Source: Dactylonectria macrodidyma
Taxonomy: Eukaryota > Ascomycota > Sordariomycetes > Hypocreales > Nectriaceae
DNA length: 64,000 bases
Assembly: GCA_020744425.1 (NCBI GenBank)
Contig: JAGMUV010000023.1
Span: forward strand, 124,001 to 188,000
Direction: 5' to 3'
The translations under genes and the position numbers were made by a program. Position 1 is the first letter of the stretch, and every line of letters begins with the position of its first letter. Under the pieces are notes generated by a model. That model searched no databases, was not told the DNA's origin, and saw nothing but the letters and a program-made list of their open reading frames with translations. Shown here one piece after another: positions 11,900 through 25,734 of the stretch.

Positions 11900-13400
11900 A
11901 TTTATTATATATTTAAAAAATGATTGCTTATCCTTAAGTAATTAGACTGATTAATATAAGATATAGTTTTAGTATAAGGGTTATATCTTCAGACCTTATA
12001 CTTAATCATTTTCTAATAAGTTAATCTCTTTAACTTTTATATTAAATTATTATATAGTTACTATTTTCTAATAGCTTTTTTAATTCTATTTACTAAAAGC
12101 TTTTTTAATTACTATACACTTATTAGTAAAATGGCCTTTCTTATTATAATTATAATACTAAATATAGGAATTATCTTTTAGCTTTACTAAGTACTTACTA
12201 TATTCTTATTAGCTATTCAATCCTAAGTAGTTAAAATAGCTGCCTCTTCTTTTACTTCTTATTAAGTTTCTTTATCCTTATAGAGTATAGGGTCTGCTTT
12301 ATAATATATATATTAAAGTCTTTAGTATATATCTTTTCTATAGCCTTTCTTACTTATTACTAAAGTAGTTTCTCTTCTTACCTTAGCTTAAGAATATATC
12401 TTTATATTAGCTATAGGGTTACTATAGTTATTATACTTTTAATACAAGTTCTCTAGCTTATAAGATATTAACTTATATCTTTTAAATATCTCTTTTAACC
12501 CTATTTTAAAGTCTATAATAGTATTATAATATAAGTATTTTATCTTCTTCTAGGTCTTTTATCTTTAATAAAGAATATAAGGATCTTTATATATTAAAGT
12601 ATTCTATTAGTAATTAGTTAAGGAGCTATTAGAGAGCTATAAGCTCTTTATATAATTTAACCTCTTTCTATTTAGAGTTTATATAAAGCTTCTTTAAAAA
12701 GGCTATAAATTAGTCTTATATAAAGTATATAAAGTTCTTTAAATAATCTCTTTACTAAGTTTATAATAGTAAAGAGAGTTTAGTTATAGACTAAAGGATC
12801 TTCTAATATATTCTAATAGATACTTAGAAATTATTTACTATCTTTACTACCTTTATTTAATTATTAATTTAAACTTTATTAGCCCTTTTAGTTAATATTA
12901 TATAAAGATAATATAGTAATTTATTATATTCTTTAAGGTCTTTCTTATTTAAGCTTTTAATAAGTTATTTTAATAGTTTCTTTTAAAAATATTAATTTTA
13001 TTTTTATTATTATATTATAGTATAAAAAAGTAATTATATCCTATTACTATTATTCTTAGAATCTAGTTATAGACTTCTTAATAAATACTTAGTTATTAAT
13101 TATTAAACTATAAATAATAGTAATTCTTTATAAAAGCTATCTTTATAAAGTATATAGAGTAGCCTTACTTCTATTTCTTCTTAGATTAAGTAATTAATTA
13201 AATCGTATTCTGATTAGAATCCTTTATTATCTATAGTTAGTAGTTCGAGGTTTTTCCTAGCTTCGTTTTATATAGAGTTTTAAGTAAATAGTCCTATATT
13301 CATTCGCAGTTTATTCATCGCTCGCTTAGCAATGCCTGGGTTTAGTAGTATATTCCTTCTTATCTTATGTAACGCGTTAACAATCCGCTAGGATGTAGAA
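11900..13400 (-). pseudogene. Degenerate gag of copy B with zinc-knuckle relic
   Basis: This segment lies between the 5' LTR and pol, where gag belongs. Around 12163-12127 the minus strand reads YYNYNKKGHF, a CxxCxxxGH zinc knuckle whose Cys codons have become Tyr (TGC/TGT to TAC/TAT), as G-to-A mutation predicts. Gag of copy A lies outside the window, so there is no less-mutated copy here to compare with. Confidence 0.65.
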
Positions 13401-13410
13401 GTGAACGAAT

Positions 13411-13585
13411 TGTAAGGGTTAGTCTATTAAGGTATTACATAAGAGATCTGAAGGTAGGTATAGGGTGGTGTGTAAGCGTTTACTTGGCGAGTGCTTAGCG
13501 AGCCCTCGTCGAAGAGCTAGTCTAGCTTATATTACGTGGCCTCTTATCTGATAAGCCTACAGCTCCATCGGCCCTAACTCTTACA
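13411..13585 (-). repeat. 5' LTR of copy B (175 bp)
   Basis: The reverse complement starts TGTAAGAGTTAGGG and ends CCCTTACA and aligns over its full length with the LTR at 5471-5645. It keeps more CpG than the internal part of copy B. No obvious tRNA primer site could be named in the bases just inside it. Beyond 13585 the composition returns to normal, so this LTR is the edge of the repeat block. Confidence 0.87.
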
Positions 13586-14608
13586 CTTGGTCCCCACCTA
13601 TCTATAACAACTAACTATAACGTATAGGTTATGCAGTTATAGGCCGACCTTATGCTAATCAATATGCAGCCGAAGGAGTGACGCGTTAGAAACTAAGGGA
13701 ATCCTGCTGCGGTCACTTCTGACATCGACTGCGATGGGTTGAAGGACTTGGCGGAGGAAGGTTTAAGGAAGGAGGGATAAGAGTCTATCTGTAACTAGGC
13801 CGACCAATCAATCGAGTCCTTCGTCTCATGACAACTCAAGCAATGCAAACACGTGATACAGAAACGCGTCAACGAGGAACGCGGCAGCGCGCAGAAACAA
13901 AAGTCCGAACAGCGGCTTCAACAGCGGTAGTCGTAATATGACAGGTGAAGATGCATGAAAGTGGGAGTAGCAACAAATTGTTCTCGCACGCCCCTTTCAA
14001 ATTCTCTGCCTCCATTACGCTCTCCAGCGGCCAATCAAATTAACAAACAAAGTGCAAACAAAAAAAAATGAAGAGGGAAATGGAAAAGAAACAAACAGAA
14101 TCAAGCACCCCACTCTCTGTTCCATCTCCTTAGGTAGGTAAGTGTTCTGCTGCTTGTGGAACATAGTTGGTACTTCCACAGGTTGACAGCCACTAAGATG
14201 TCCGCACACAGTTTTGTAGTTCCCGAAGTACCAGATGTGCTCCAAAGGCATTAGAACGCCTCCGGAAATGGACACTGATTCACCTCAAAAGACGAGTTCC
14301 CCCAACGCTTGGTAATGCGAATGTTCCAAAAGCAGGTCACAATATATGAAAGAGAGCGCAAACTTCACTTGTTGACAGAAAGAATTGTTTTGAACTGTGT
14401 GGATTTGGACAACCTATGGAATCATAGGCGAAATGTCCCAGCAAATGTGTAAAAGAATAAACCATGGCACAAACAGTAGTGCTACCGAAACTATCCCGAA
14501 TGCATGTCCCCTCTGCAGTCTGCGCTCTCAAATCAAACCCAAGAGCATGCAGAATTGTGCGCCGTTGTAACCCGAATCATTCCTCGTCCCGATCCATCAA
14601 TATCACAT
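13586..14608. other. Transition from repeat block to euchromatin; 3' flank of ACO1
   Basis: The first 100-150 bases are still AT-rich, after which composition becomes normal. An A-rich stretch lies at about 14040-14100. Small open frames on either strand show no recognisable protein. The 3' UTR of ACO1 presumably ends here. Confidence 0.6.
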
Positions 14609-17600
14609 TTACTTCTTGCCGGCCTTGGCCATAGTGTTAAGGGCACTGCCGTTCTTGAACCACTCAATCTGAGGGCCGTTGAAGGTGTGCGACAGGGGGA
14701 TCTGGAAGGCCTCGCCCTCCTTGGGGTGAACAGTCATGATGAAAGGCTTGCCAACCTCAAGCTCAGTGCAAGGAAGGTCGATGCGGTCGGTAGGCTTGAT
14801 CTTGTCGTAGTCGGCGGGATCAGTGAAGGTCAGGGGTAGCATGCCCTGCTTCTTCAGGTTGGTCTCGTGGATACGGGCAAAAGATCGGGTGATAATGGCG
14901 AGACCGCCCAGGTGGCGGGGCTCGAGAGCAGCGTGCTCTCGGGAAGAGCCCTCGCCGTAGTTCCAGTCACCAACAACGACCCATCGGATACCCTTGGCCT
15001 TGTAGTCACGGGCGACGGCAGGAACAGCGCCCCACTCACCGTTGGAGTAGTTCTCAATGTTGTTTGCCTCCTCGTTGGCCTCGTTGATGGCACCAATCAA
15101 CATGTTGTTGGAGATGTTGTCAAGGTGACCACGGTACTTGAGCCAGGGACCAGCCATGGAGATATGATCAGTAGTGGTCTTTCCCTTAGCCTTGATGAGG
15201 ATAGGGAGATCCAGGGCATCCTTGCCATCCCAAGCGTTGAATGGGGAGAGGAGCTGGAGTCGGTCGGAAGTGGGAGCGACATCGACCTGGACACTGGCAC
15301 GGTCTGCGGGGGGTGCTTGATAAGTATTCTCGCCGGGATCGTACCCGCGCTGGGGGAGGCCATCTCCGGTAGGAGGAGAGAGCTTGAACTCCTTTCCATC
15401 ACTGCCCTTCACGGTGTCGGTTAGGGGGTTGAAGTGGAGAGACCCAGCGACGGCCATGGCAACCACTAGATCGGGAGATGCAACGAATGAGTGAGTAGCG
15501 GGGTTGCCGTCATTTCGGCCGGTGAAGTTTCGGTTGAAAGAGGAAATGATGGAGTTGGGAGTGCCCTTAGCGACATCGCGACGATCCCACTGGCCAATGC
15601 AGGGACCGCAAGCGTTAGCCACAACGACACCACCAAACTCCTCAAAGGTCTGGAGCTGGCCGTCGCGGGCAATGGTGGCGCGAATCTGCTCAGAACCAGG
15701 GGAAATGACAAAGGCAGCCTTGGACTTAACACCGTGGTTGAGAGCATCCCGGGCAATGGAGGCTGCGCGGGACATGTCCTCATACGAGGAGTTGGTGCAG
15801 GAGCCGATCAAAGAGACCTTGAGCTCCTCCGGCCAGTTGTTGTCCTTGACGGCCTGGCTGAACTTGGAGATGGGGGTGCCCAGATCGGGGGTGAAGGGGC
15901 CGTTGATGTAGGGCTCGAGCTCAGACAAGTTGATTTCGATAACTTGGTCGTACTCGGCGCCCTCGTCCGTTCGAAGACCGTGAGCGTAGGTGCGGGCGAA
16001 GTCGCCAATGTCTTTGCGCTTTGTGGCAGCGAGGTATTCGTACATCTTCTCGTTGAACGGGAAGACAGATGTAGTTGCTCCAATTTCGGCACCCCTGTTG
16101 TCAGGTCAGTAAAAATCAAGATTAATTGGGGAGAAAAAATTACATATTGCAGATCGTGGCCATACCAGTGCAAGAAAATGTATCAACACCGGGTCCTATA
16201 GTTGCATTAGTAATGGTTCTTCAAGAGACGTTCATGATATCGCAATTCGCGGCTCCAGAAGGATGCGATAGTGTTTAGGGAGTGGGGGTGATGGAGACAC
16301 CGGCGAGCGGGGCGGCAAGCAGTGGGGTAGTCACAACTGAGGTCTTCTCTTGCCAAAACATGGCAACAGGCGCCAAGAAGAGAGAAAGAAGAACTGTACG
16401 TACCAAAGTACTCAACGATAGCGCCAGTACCACCCTTCACGGTCAGAATGTCGGCGAGCTTAAGGATGATGTCTGTGATTGCACGAGTCAGCGCCATCGC
16501 GACTTGCGTGGTGGATTACATACCCTTAGGAGCAGACCAGCCACTGAGCTGGCCAGTCAGCTTAACACCGATGATCTTGGGAGCCTTCAGCTCCCAGGGA
16601 AGGTTGGCCATGACATCAACAGCATCAGCACCTCCGACACCAATGGCGGCCATGCCAAGACCACCACCGTTGGGGGTGTGAGAGTCAGTGCCAATGAGGA
16701 GACCACCGGGGAAAGCGTAGTTCTCCAGGATAATCTGGTGAATGATACCGGAGCCGGGACGCCAGAAACCAATGTTGTACTTGGCACAAGCAGAACCCAA
16801 GAAGTTGTAGACCTCCTTGTTGATCTCAATGGCGCGGGCAAGATCCTGGGCGCCACCAGCCTGAGCCTCAATCAAGTGATCGCAGTGGACGGTGGTGGGG
16901 TTGGCGACAGCGTCCATGCCAGCGGACATAAATTGCAGGATCGCCATCTGAGCAGTAGCATCCTGGCAAGCAACGCGATCGGGTCGGAGCTTGAGATAAG
17001 ATGTACCACGCTCGATGTCCTGGCCATGAGGATCATCCAAGTGAGAGTAGAGAATCTTCTCGGCGTATGTCAAGGGTCGGTTAAGGCGGGCACGGACGAT
17101 GTCGAGGTTGTCAGACATCTTCTTGTAGTTGATGAAGTTGTTATCCTCCCAGTTGTTCTGGCGGACCTGTAGAGCGGGGCCAAGCAAGGCACAAGTCAGC
17201 CTCCATCGTGCTTTTCAATAATAGCAAATTCACTGCTTCTGATGGTATGATAACATGTTTCTGACACCGCGATTGCGGCCGTCTTGCTCATGCCAGTCTG
17301 GTTTGCTTTTTATTGACCTTGGCACTCGGTGACGTTTTCCGGCATTACCGAGCGAACCAGAGGTAGGGTTGCAGTAACAGTGACATCAACGACATGCGAG
17401 TGAGAGTGCGCGCATCAGACAGTAAGCTTCTCCACATGCGCCAGAGCAGATACACATACTCGCACAGAAAACGAGCTGAAAATCAAGCGCGAAGCTTACC
17501 TTGCGATCCAGAGGACTATCGCTGACCGTGGCCAGACGGCGAATGCCCGAGGCAGTGCCAGCAAAGGCACGGCTCCGGGCAATGTTGCCCAGAACCTGTC

Positions 17601-17613
17601 GAGAGGCAAGCAT
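14609..17613 (-). CDS. ACO1: Mitochondrial aconitate hydratase
   Basis: This TCA-cycle enzyme converts citrate to isocitrate through cis-aconitate and carries a [4Fe-4S] cluster in the mitochondrial matrix. Five exons join in frame: 17613-17500, 17166-16524, 16472-16404, 16195-16144 and 16094-14609, giving 787 residues, the normal length. Residues 1-30 ([20 protein letters not shown]...) form an Arg/Ala-rich matrix-targeting sequence. Family blocks are [38 protein letters not shown] and [14 protein letters not shown]. The three cluster cysteines are seen: C392 in GSCTNSS and C455 and C458 in ACGPCIGQ. The C-terminal swivel domain has [19 protein letters not shown]. Every intron is GT-AG. The gene diverges from BUD20 across a 3.2-kb gap and borders the repeat block about 1 kb downstream. 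Nothing is missing. Confidence 0.97.
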
Positions 17614-20600
17614 TGTGGTAGAGGAAGGACGAAGGTGAGGCGTCCAATTGAGGGGAGAGGGTCTAGGGGGGTATCACAGGGAAGAGGAGGCACAAAAGAG
17701 AAGAGACGCTCTCAAGAGGATGCGAGAGGAGGTGAGAGTATTAAAAGAAAGGGAAGATTGGTGCTGGCTTGGTGGAGGAGGAGAGGTGTTTTTGGCCCGG
17801 GGCACCGCCAGCCGAGACCGAGCCAAAACAATAACCAGAATATACCGATTGCCCTGCTTGTGTGCAGCCGTCCGGATGTTACCTTCGCGCACAGTAAGGT
17901 GAGGTACCTGCCTGCCATGTTTCGCTCTTCCCCAAGTGGCCCACGGTTGAAGGCCCCCAGGACTCACACGCCCCCCTCCCCGCTCACCTGCTCCCCCAAC
18001 TTGCCGCCCAAAGGCCCCAAGAGCCCCCCCCAATGCCCTAGGATCCACGGCTGTGGAGCCACAGAATGCCCCACTGTGTGGCTCCCTTAGTAGGTGAGGA
18101 GCAGCACCGAGCGGGCGCGGCCACTGGGCTACCGCTGAAAGTCACTGCAGAGTGTGGGCGGGGCATCCCCCAGATGGCCAATCAAAGAAAATGAGAAAAT
18201 AATCGGCACATCCCTAAGGTTCCCCTTCGTCATGGCCCGTAACCGAAAACCTCCACTCTGCCGAGGGAGCAAGTTGCTCCTTGTCACTTGGCTCAGCCAG
18301 ACCGCGGATAACACTCACGATAGTACTTCCAGTCGCTTGACATTTGCAAATGCCTAGGATACCAGGCCGTGTTGGAAACTGTGCTACAAGTACCTTTTTT
18401 CCTTTTTCCTTGTGCGCTCTCATTTTCAGGTGCTTCCATTCGTCGCTTATCATCCATTCACCCCACCTTGTCCATCCGACCACGCTTGCATCGTCATTGC
18501 CCCATGTCATCCTCCCCCAGACTACAAGCCGTGAACAAGAACCCGGTCAAGGTGACGATATGCGGCGACGCGAACAGCAGATTCTATCACCAACGCGGCC
18601 TGATCGACCCCCAAACCACAAACTGCGACTGATCGACCTCCCGCCAGAAACGCCGATTCCATCACTCAGAGAACAAAAGCACAGCAACAAGAACAGAAAA
18701 CAGAGAGCCCATTCCAGGCGCGATTGAGCTCCATGATTGGCCCCGCCTGGCCCCATCCTCCCCGTCTAGGCCCTGGTTGCTGGAGGCGGGAACAGTGGGA
18801 GTGGGCAAAATGATGCTTGCGTCAGAGCTCGCCCCAGTGCCTACGTCCATCGCCGACGAAGGCCCCGGATACCGACCGGAGGCGGACGGACTTTCGGCTT
18901 GGACCTCGACGTTACGAGACCATTGCCATGGCTCCTGTTCGGCTGGAGGGTTCGGGCGGTCAACGGCCATGACAACCCGGTGCATGGCACGCCCTCTGGA
19001 AAGAGAGTGCTGTGAGAGCTTCGGAATGCCAGAGTTATACTCGGTTCCTATTCCGGCTACGAGTGATAACAGTCACGGTGATGTTGACAATGCTCGGTAT
19101 GCGCACAAAACAGTTGACTGTCCACATTTACATCCACATCCATACCCATGACAGGATTCGGTCCAACCTCCACCCAACGGACGCAGATGATTTTCAATAG
19201 ATGGCAGACCATCCTGGAACTCTGACGTTGAGGTATGAGCGAGTCCCACTCTCTACATTCTGCTCTCTCCAGTATTCTCAACTACGAATACCTCTTCCAT
19301 CGCTCCCCAACTGGCCCTGTCTCCTACACGCTCTCTCACTCACTCTGTTCCGTCGGCCTTCCTCTACACCTCGGACAGAGGCTCGGCTGTCAGGCGCGGA
19401 AGCTGCAGAGCCCCACTTGCGGACAACGTTGAACGGCCTGCCGCTTGCTTGCAAAATCGAGTTGATGGACCCGTCTCCCATCTCCACACCCTGGTTCTCT
19501 TTTTCCAGCCCTTCCCCGGGCATCACGAACTTTGGACAAGTCACGGCTACTGCTTTACCATCCTCCCGAACAAGGTGCCTAGGAGCCCGCTCCGCCGTTG
19601 GCTGCTCCGGGGCCAGCGGAGGGAAAAATTACCGCATGGTATCCCAGAAGTGGCTTAGCAACTCCGGCGGCTCCATTCCTCAAACAGGCCCCATCCCCAG
19701 AGGCCTTGAGCCCTGTAACAAATTTTTCGAGGAGCCCTGTTGCATGGTGTTTAGGGCCTCGCCCAAGCCTCGGACCAGCGGCTTTGACTTCGGTCGCCGT
19801 GTGGCGCTCGCTGATGGCGGTGTTACGAGCCTCGACCCTCGGTCCCCGACTGTTTTTGGAGCTTTTTCTGGCTTCCGTGACGTTTCGCGACAGCTTCCGC
19901 GCCCAGACACACATGAAGCAGCTCCATCGACTCCAACAAAGCCGTGACATCTGCACCAAGTCCTCGCCTCCTTGAAGAAATCACCCCTTCTCTCCACGCC
20001 GCAGACCGCCCTGTTCCCTGCCACAGCCAATAGGAAACCGCGCAATTACCTACTATTACCGAACAGCTTTCCATTTGCCTTCACCTGCCTTCCGGCTTCC
20101 TCGGTTTCAGCCGCATCACGGCCCAACAACCACTTTTTATTTCCCCGCTGACGGACACACCCCAGTTCACAGGCCTGGCTTTTCCGCCTAGGGCTAATTG
20201 CACACCCGGAACTTTTCGTCCCTGTGCCTAGGAAACAGACCACATGTCTTGACAAGTGGATATATGCTTGTGAAGCCATCCCCCTCTTCTTCGCTTCAAT
20301 GTCTGGTTGAACATATTACCGGCCCAGTTCACACCGAATTTGCCCGCCAACCAACCATTCTGCTTTGACTAGAAAGCGGTTCTTCCACCATTCCCGACTT
20401 TCCCCAGACCCGCAACATGTCGCGTGCCCATTTGACCTGCCTGCGTCTCCAATTCCATGTGACGTGTGGCTCATGAACCTGTGGCTGAGAAGCTGTCCGC
20501 AAACTGAAATTCGGGCCCTGTGGCGTCTTAGCCCCATCACGATTAAGACCATTTGGCTGCCATGGTTGCTTGTCCATCAATGGGGCTAATAATCGTCCTG

Positions 20601-20832
20601 GACTCTAGTCTGTGGCTGACCTTTTCACCCGCATCGATCCCCCACATAGTCATGGATTTCCGATTGCACTGTCCTTCAGCACTGTCTCCCCACCAAAAAA
20701 ATTCGTTATCTCCAACCTCACGATTGCAGACATCCACTGCCAGTTGAAGCATCTACGTACGAAGCACAGGACTATCAACACCAAAAACGCCTCCAGGGTA
20801 TCCACCCAGAATCTTCTCGAACGATCATCACA
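17614..20832. other. 3.2-kb gene-free region between ACO1 and BUD20
   Basis: No conserved coding sequence is recognisable. Several overlapping open frames (for example 19201-19947) occur on both strands but lack family motifs, which is typical of GC-balanced non-coding DNA. The part next to ACO1 (about 17930-18180) has many C runs. A GCGGGG at 18158-18163 fits the SYGGRG consensus of the fungal carbon-repression factor CreA/Cre1, but one match may be chance. An ACGTACGAAG motif occurs near 20756. Confidence 0.5.
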
Positions 20833-21330
20833 ATGGGTGTCACCAGCAAGCGGACCATCACCAAGACGAGGCGCAAGACTAGGTTAGCTCCCCAGAATCC
20901 GGCTTCCAGATCACCGCATTTCATGCTACATTGTCCACATACTGACGCGACCGTTGCAGGGACGTCGATCAAATCAAGGCCGACCTACTGTCTCCCAAGC
21001 ATCTCTCTCAGTGGAAGGACTCCAAGGCCGTCGAAGACCTCCCCGACCTCGGTCGTAACTACTGCACCGAATGCGCCAAATGGTTTGACACTGAGCCGAC
21101 ACTGGTTGCGCATCGCCGAGGAAAGCCTCACAAGCGAAGGTTCGTCTATTGGGTTGACTATTCGGCGTGTTATGCCACAAATTGTCTAACTCTATGTTTC
21201 CAGGGTGAAGCAGCTCGCCGAGGTGCCATATACCCAGAAGGAGGCCGAAGCTGCAGCCGGTTTGGGGCCGTACGAAGTCAAGCAAAATCGTAACCCCGAA
21301 ACAGAAGACGACGTTGACATGGCAACATGA
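20833..21330 (+). CDS. BUD20: C2H2 zinc-finger protein, Bud20/ZNF593 family
   Basis: Bud20 is a shuttling factor on pre-60S ribosomal particles that helps their export from the nucleus. Three exons (20833-20882, 20960-21139, 21204-21330) join to 118 residues. The N-terminus MGVTSKRTITKTRRKTR is the basic family signature. The single zinc finger uses C52, C55, H68 and H74 (YCTECAKWFDTEPTLVAHRR). An acidic tail (PETEDDVDMAT) closes the protein. Both introns are GT-AG, 77 and 64 nt. It is somewhat shorter than the yeast protein. It converges with DAM1, with 188 bp between the stop codons. Confidence 0.95.
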
Positions 21331-21518
21331 AATTCTGCTCGACCCTTTTTATGTACATGTTGATGAATACCCAACCGCATACCGCAATTTCAGCGGTCCT
21401 CGGTTCCCTGCTTGGACGATATGCGCTGGACACGACTCCACGGAGCTTGATTATTGCAGAAGCGTGGGACATGAGTTGGATTCGTTGGACTGGTTGTGCC
21501 CAAGTGTGTGTCTCTCTC

Positions 21519-22231
21519 TCACCTAATTCCACGGCCGCGGGGTCTGGCAAGGCCACTACCCCGGCCACGACCTCGGGCATTGCCTCTACCCCTTGACGAC
21601 GTACCGCGAGCTGCTGGGAGCCGAGACTGGCGGGGTTCTGGGGTAGCGAATTTCGATGCCTTGGTGGTTGTAGGGGGGTTCTCGATAAAGGATGTATCGG
21701 TGGTCCTAAGGAGCGTTAAAATAGAGGTGCGGCTTCGGATTGCTGCGCGGTCTTACATGAAGGTCATATCACCATCATCCCCTCGGGAGGGGGTGGCAGC
21801 GGGGCCGGTGTGCTCATCCGCACGAGGTCGATCACGGCGAAATGACTCGGGAACCGGACCCTGGCCCATTGTTAGCGGAGTGTTTTCTGAAGGGGAACAA
21901 ATAGTAAACGAGTAAACGAAATACATACTTCGGGAAAGTCCACGCAAAACGCATTCATGTTGAGACCGTATAGGAAGCTGGCAAAGGACTCGCTAAATCG
22001 GGCAAGACTCTCATGCATGACCTGGAAATGCATCATGTTGACTTCTAGATCGGCCATAGCATCCGAAAGCTCCGCAAAGGCGGGCTCGAATGCGTTCAGC
22101 GGGAAAGGCGCATCGCCGGCGCCAGCGCTCCGAGCTGAGTCCCGAAAGGAGGAACGCGATGAAGGCCGGAGAGGCGTGGTGGGACGCGACGTGCGCGAGC
22201 GGGAGTTGGACCGTTGGTGATCGCCGGACAT
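21519..22231 (-). CDS. DAM1: DASH complex subunit Dam1
   Basis: Dam1 belongs to the DASH/Dam1 ring that couples kinetochores to spindle microtubules. Exons 22231-21929, 21860-21757 and 21705-21519 give 197 residues. The conserved core is residues about 43-105 (PLNAFEPAFAELSDAMADLE, then MHESLARFSESFASFLYGLN and NAFCVDFPE). Exon 2 continues GPVPESFRRDRPRADEH, as expected for the family. Exon 3 adds MTTDTSFIENPP and a C-terminal Arg/Gly-rich tail (SRGRGNARGRGRG). The donor of intron 2 overlaps an in-frame TAA, so retaining that intron would end the protein at residue 136. An earlier acceptor for exon 2 (CAG at 21889-21887) gives an immediate stop and was not used. The gene diverges from the CSR1-like gene. 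Confidence 0.93.
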
Positions 22232-23548
22232 TATTCAGGCAGGCGCAATTATCGCTTTCGTGCTTTCTGGTTCGGTCGGCTTGTGTGTATTGGTCGGGGT
22301 GGAGTGGATCGACCTGCGATCACATGCATTCGTGGTTGAGTGCGAAGATGTTGCGAGAGGTTTTGATGATGCTTGGGATGTATGTCAACAATCAGAGGCG
22401 GCGGTGGCGGCAATTGCCCCGCAGCGGATTGAGTTGTGGCAGAGTGGCGGTGCGGAAGGCTTGGTAGTGCACCTTGTCCTTGAGCTTCGCTTCACCTCTA
22501 CCTCCCTTGGTAAGTTACCAGCTTCCATCTCAACTTAGGTACTTCAATCAATCCCTGTCTCGGGGAATCCAACCCGACGTCACCATTTTCCATGGGACAG
22601 AGCTAATCGTCTCTTTGTCGTTAGTAATGCTCCCGAGTCCAAAGTATCTCGACACTTGTTTCGTGTGACTGGAGAAGGGGTTTTGGGTATTCATTTCCTT
22701 CAACGCATAAAGGCATGATTAATATGAAAGATGTACTTCTGCAATCGGTCATTTCGCAGGGGCCACCAACAAGGGGCCTCGCTGGGCAGATGGCACGCAC
22801 TAAAACACATTCTTGACACCATCATCAGGCGAGAGGCGCTCAGGTAGCGGATGTGGTTTGCGTGGCATGTTAGTGACTTTGTCGTTGTAGGGTAGGCTAC
22901 TGATTGCTCAAGGTTCGAGGTAGATAGATGGTACTGACCGGGGTTATCCCTCGTCATACCCACAGCCACAATCTCTATTTCCTCTCCTGTTTATAGATGT
23001 TTCTGTAAGTTTTCCCAGCTATCCATGAAAATATCAGCTTCAATACTCGCTTTCGCCTTCGCATTGTCGCTTCATAGAATGCGCGATACGCGTATAAGAC
23101 ACCCCCGCAGTTGTCCCGGAGCAGGTACATCCTGTGCTAACAGTCACCTGCCACCAAAAGCTGAACACCCTCAACGTAATAATTAGTACCTTCACTTCCA
23201 CCCTGGCTCCGCGGGGCCGCTACCAAGTCCCGCACAACGACGCCTAGACGCTCATCACTCAATGCACTTCTCGCCCCATCGCATCGCATCTCATCTCGTC
23301 CCGTGTATTCCTATCCCTTTCTCAGTCCTCCCGCTGCCTCTCTCTCCCAACCCCTATTCTTTCCACACGGCTTTCGGGAACCACTGAGCGGTCGCAAAGA
23401 CTCTGCGGTTCGGGAATTGGGTGGTTTTTGTCTGGGAGGCCGCCGTTGACTCGTCTCGTATTGAGAAATCACAGCCAGTGTCAGCTCCACGCTGTCGCTC
23501 CGCTGCTCACGCGCGCACCTGCTTTGCCTTGCCCTCGCTCCGCCACTT
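22232..23548. other. Divergent promoter region between DAM1 and the CSR1-like gene
   Basis: About 1.3 kb with no recognisable coding sequence. The right-hand part (about 23250-23350) is pyrimidine-rich on the plus strand (CTCGTCCCGTG, CTCTCTCCC), consistent with a start region for the plus-strand gene at 23549. Confidence 0.5.
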
Positions 23549-25538
<1,990 letters not shown>

Positions 25539-25734
25539 GGATCCATCTGATCGCGCTGGGAGTAGATGTAGAGGGTGGAGAAACAACAGAGCTAGACAGA
25601 AACACTAGACTACCTCGTCACGAAGATTTTGTCCTTGTAGGCCACTGCCGTTACTTTGCGGGGAGATCATTTGACGAGATCATATGTGCTATTCAAGCTA
25701 CATGACTGAACGCCAATGAGATGAGACGCCTTGT

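Larger units (their letters stand above)
7300..13585 (-). mobile_element. Ty3/gypsy chromovirus, copy B (3' truncated, heavily RIP-mutated)
   Basis: This is the same element as copy A in the opposite orientation: 5' LTR at 13411-13585, gag about 13400-11900, pol about 11750-8030 and the accessory-gene relic at about 7310-7960. The match to copy A follows position A + position B of about 11872 across more than 4 kb. It ends near 7300, which corresponds to about 4560 in A, so the 5' part of the accessory gene and the 3' LTR are missing and unrelated AT-rich DNA follows. G+C content is far lower than in A, and differences are nearly all C to T or G to A. Confidence 0.9.

Noticed and set aside
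5471..13585. One full-length element bounded by the two LTRs at 5471 and 13411
   Set aside because: The two LTRs are in opposite orientations, so they belong to two head-to-head copies and not to one element.
14867..16201. Long open frames antisense to ACO1 (185, 236 and 135 codons)
   Set aside because: They are mirror frames produced by the codon bias of the highly conserved aconitase exon, with no independent features.
19201..19947. 248-codon plus-strand open frame between ACO1 and BUD20
   Set aside because: It overlaps other open frames in two more frames and on the other strand, has no recognisable domain, and its Pro/Ser/Arg-rich content fits translated non-coding DNA of balanced composition.
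21753..21886. DAM1 exon 2 starting at the first acceptor (21886)
   Set aside because: From phase 0 it reaches a stop within five codons. The acceptor at 21861 gives the conserved FPE-GPVPESF join and leads on in frame to exon 3.
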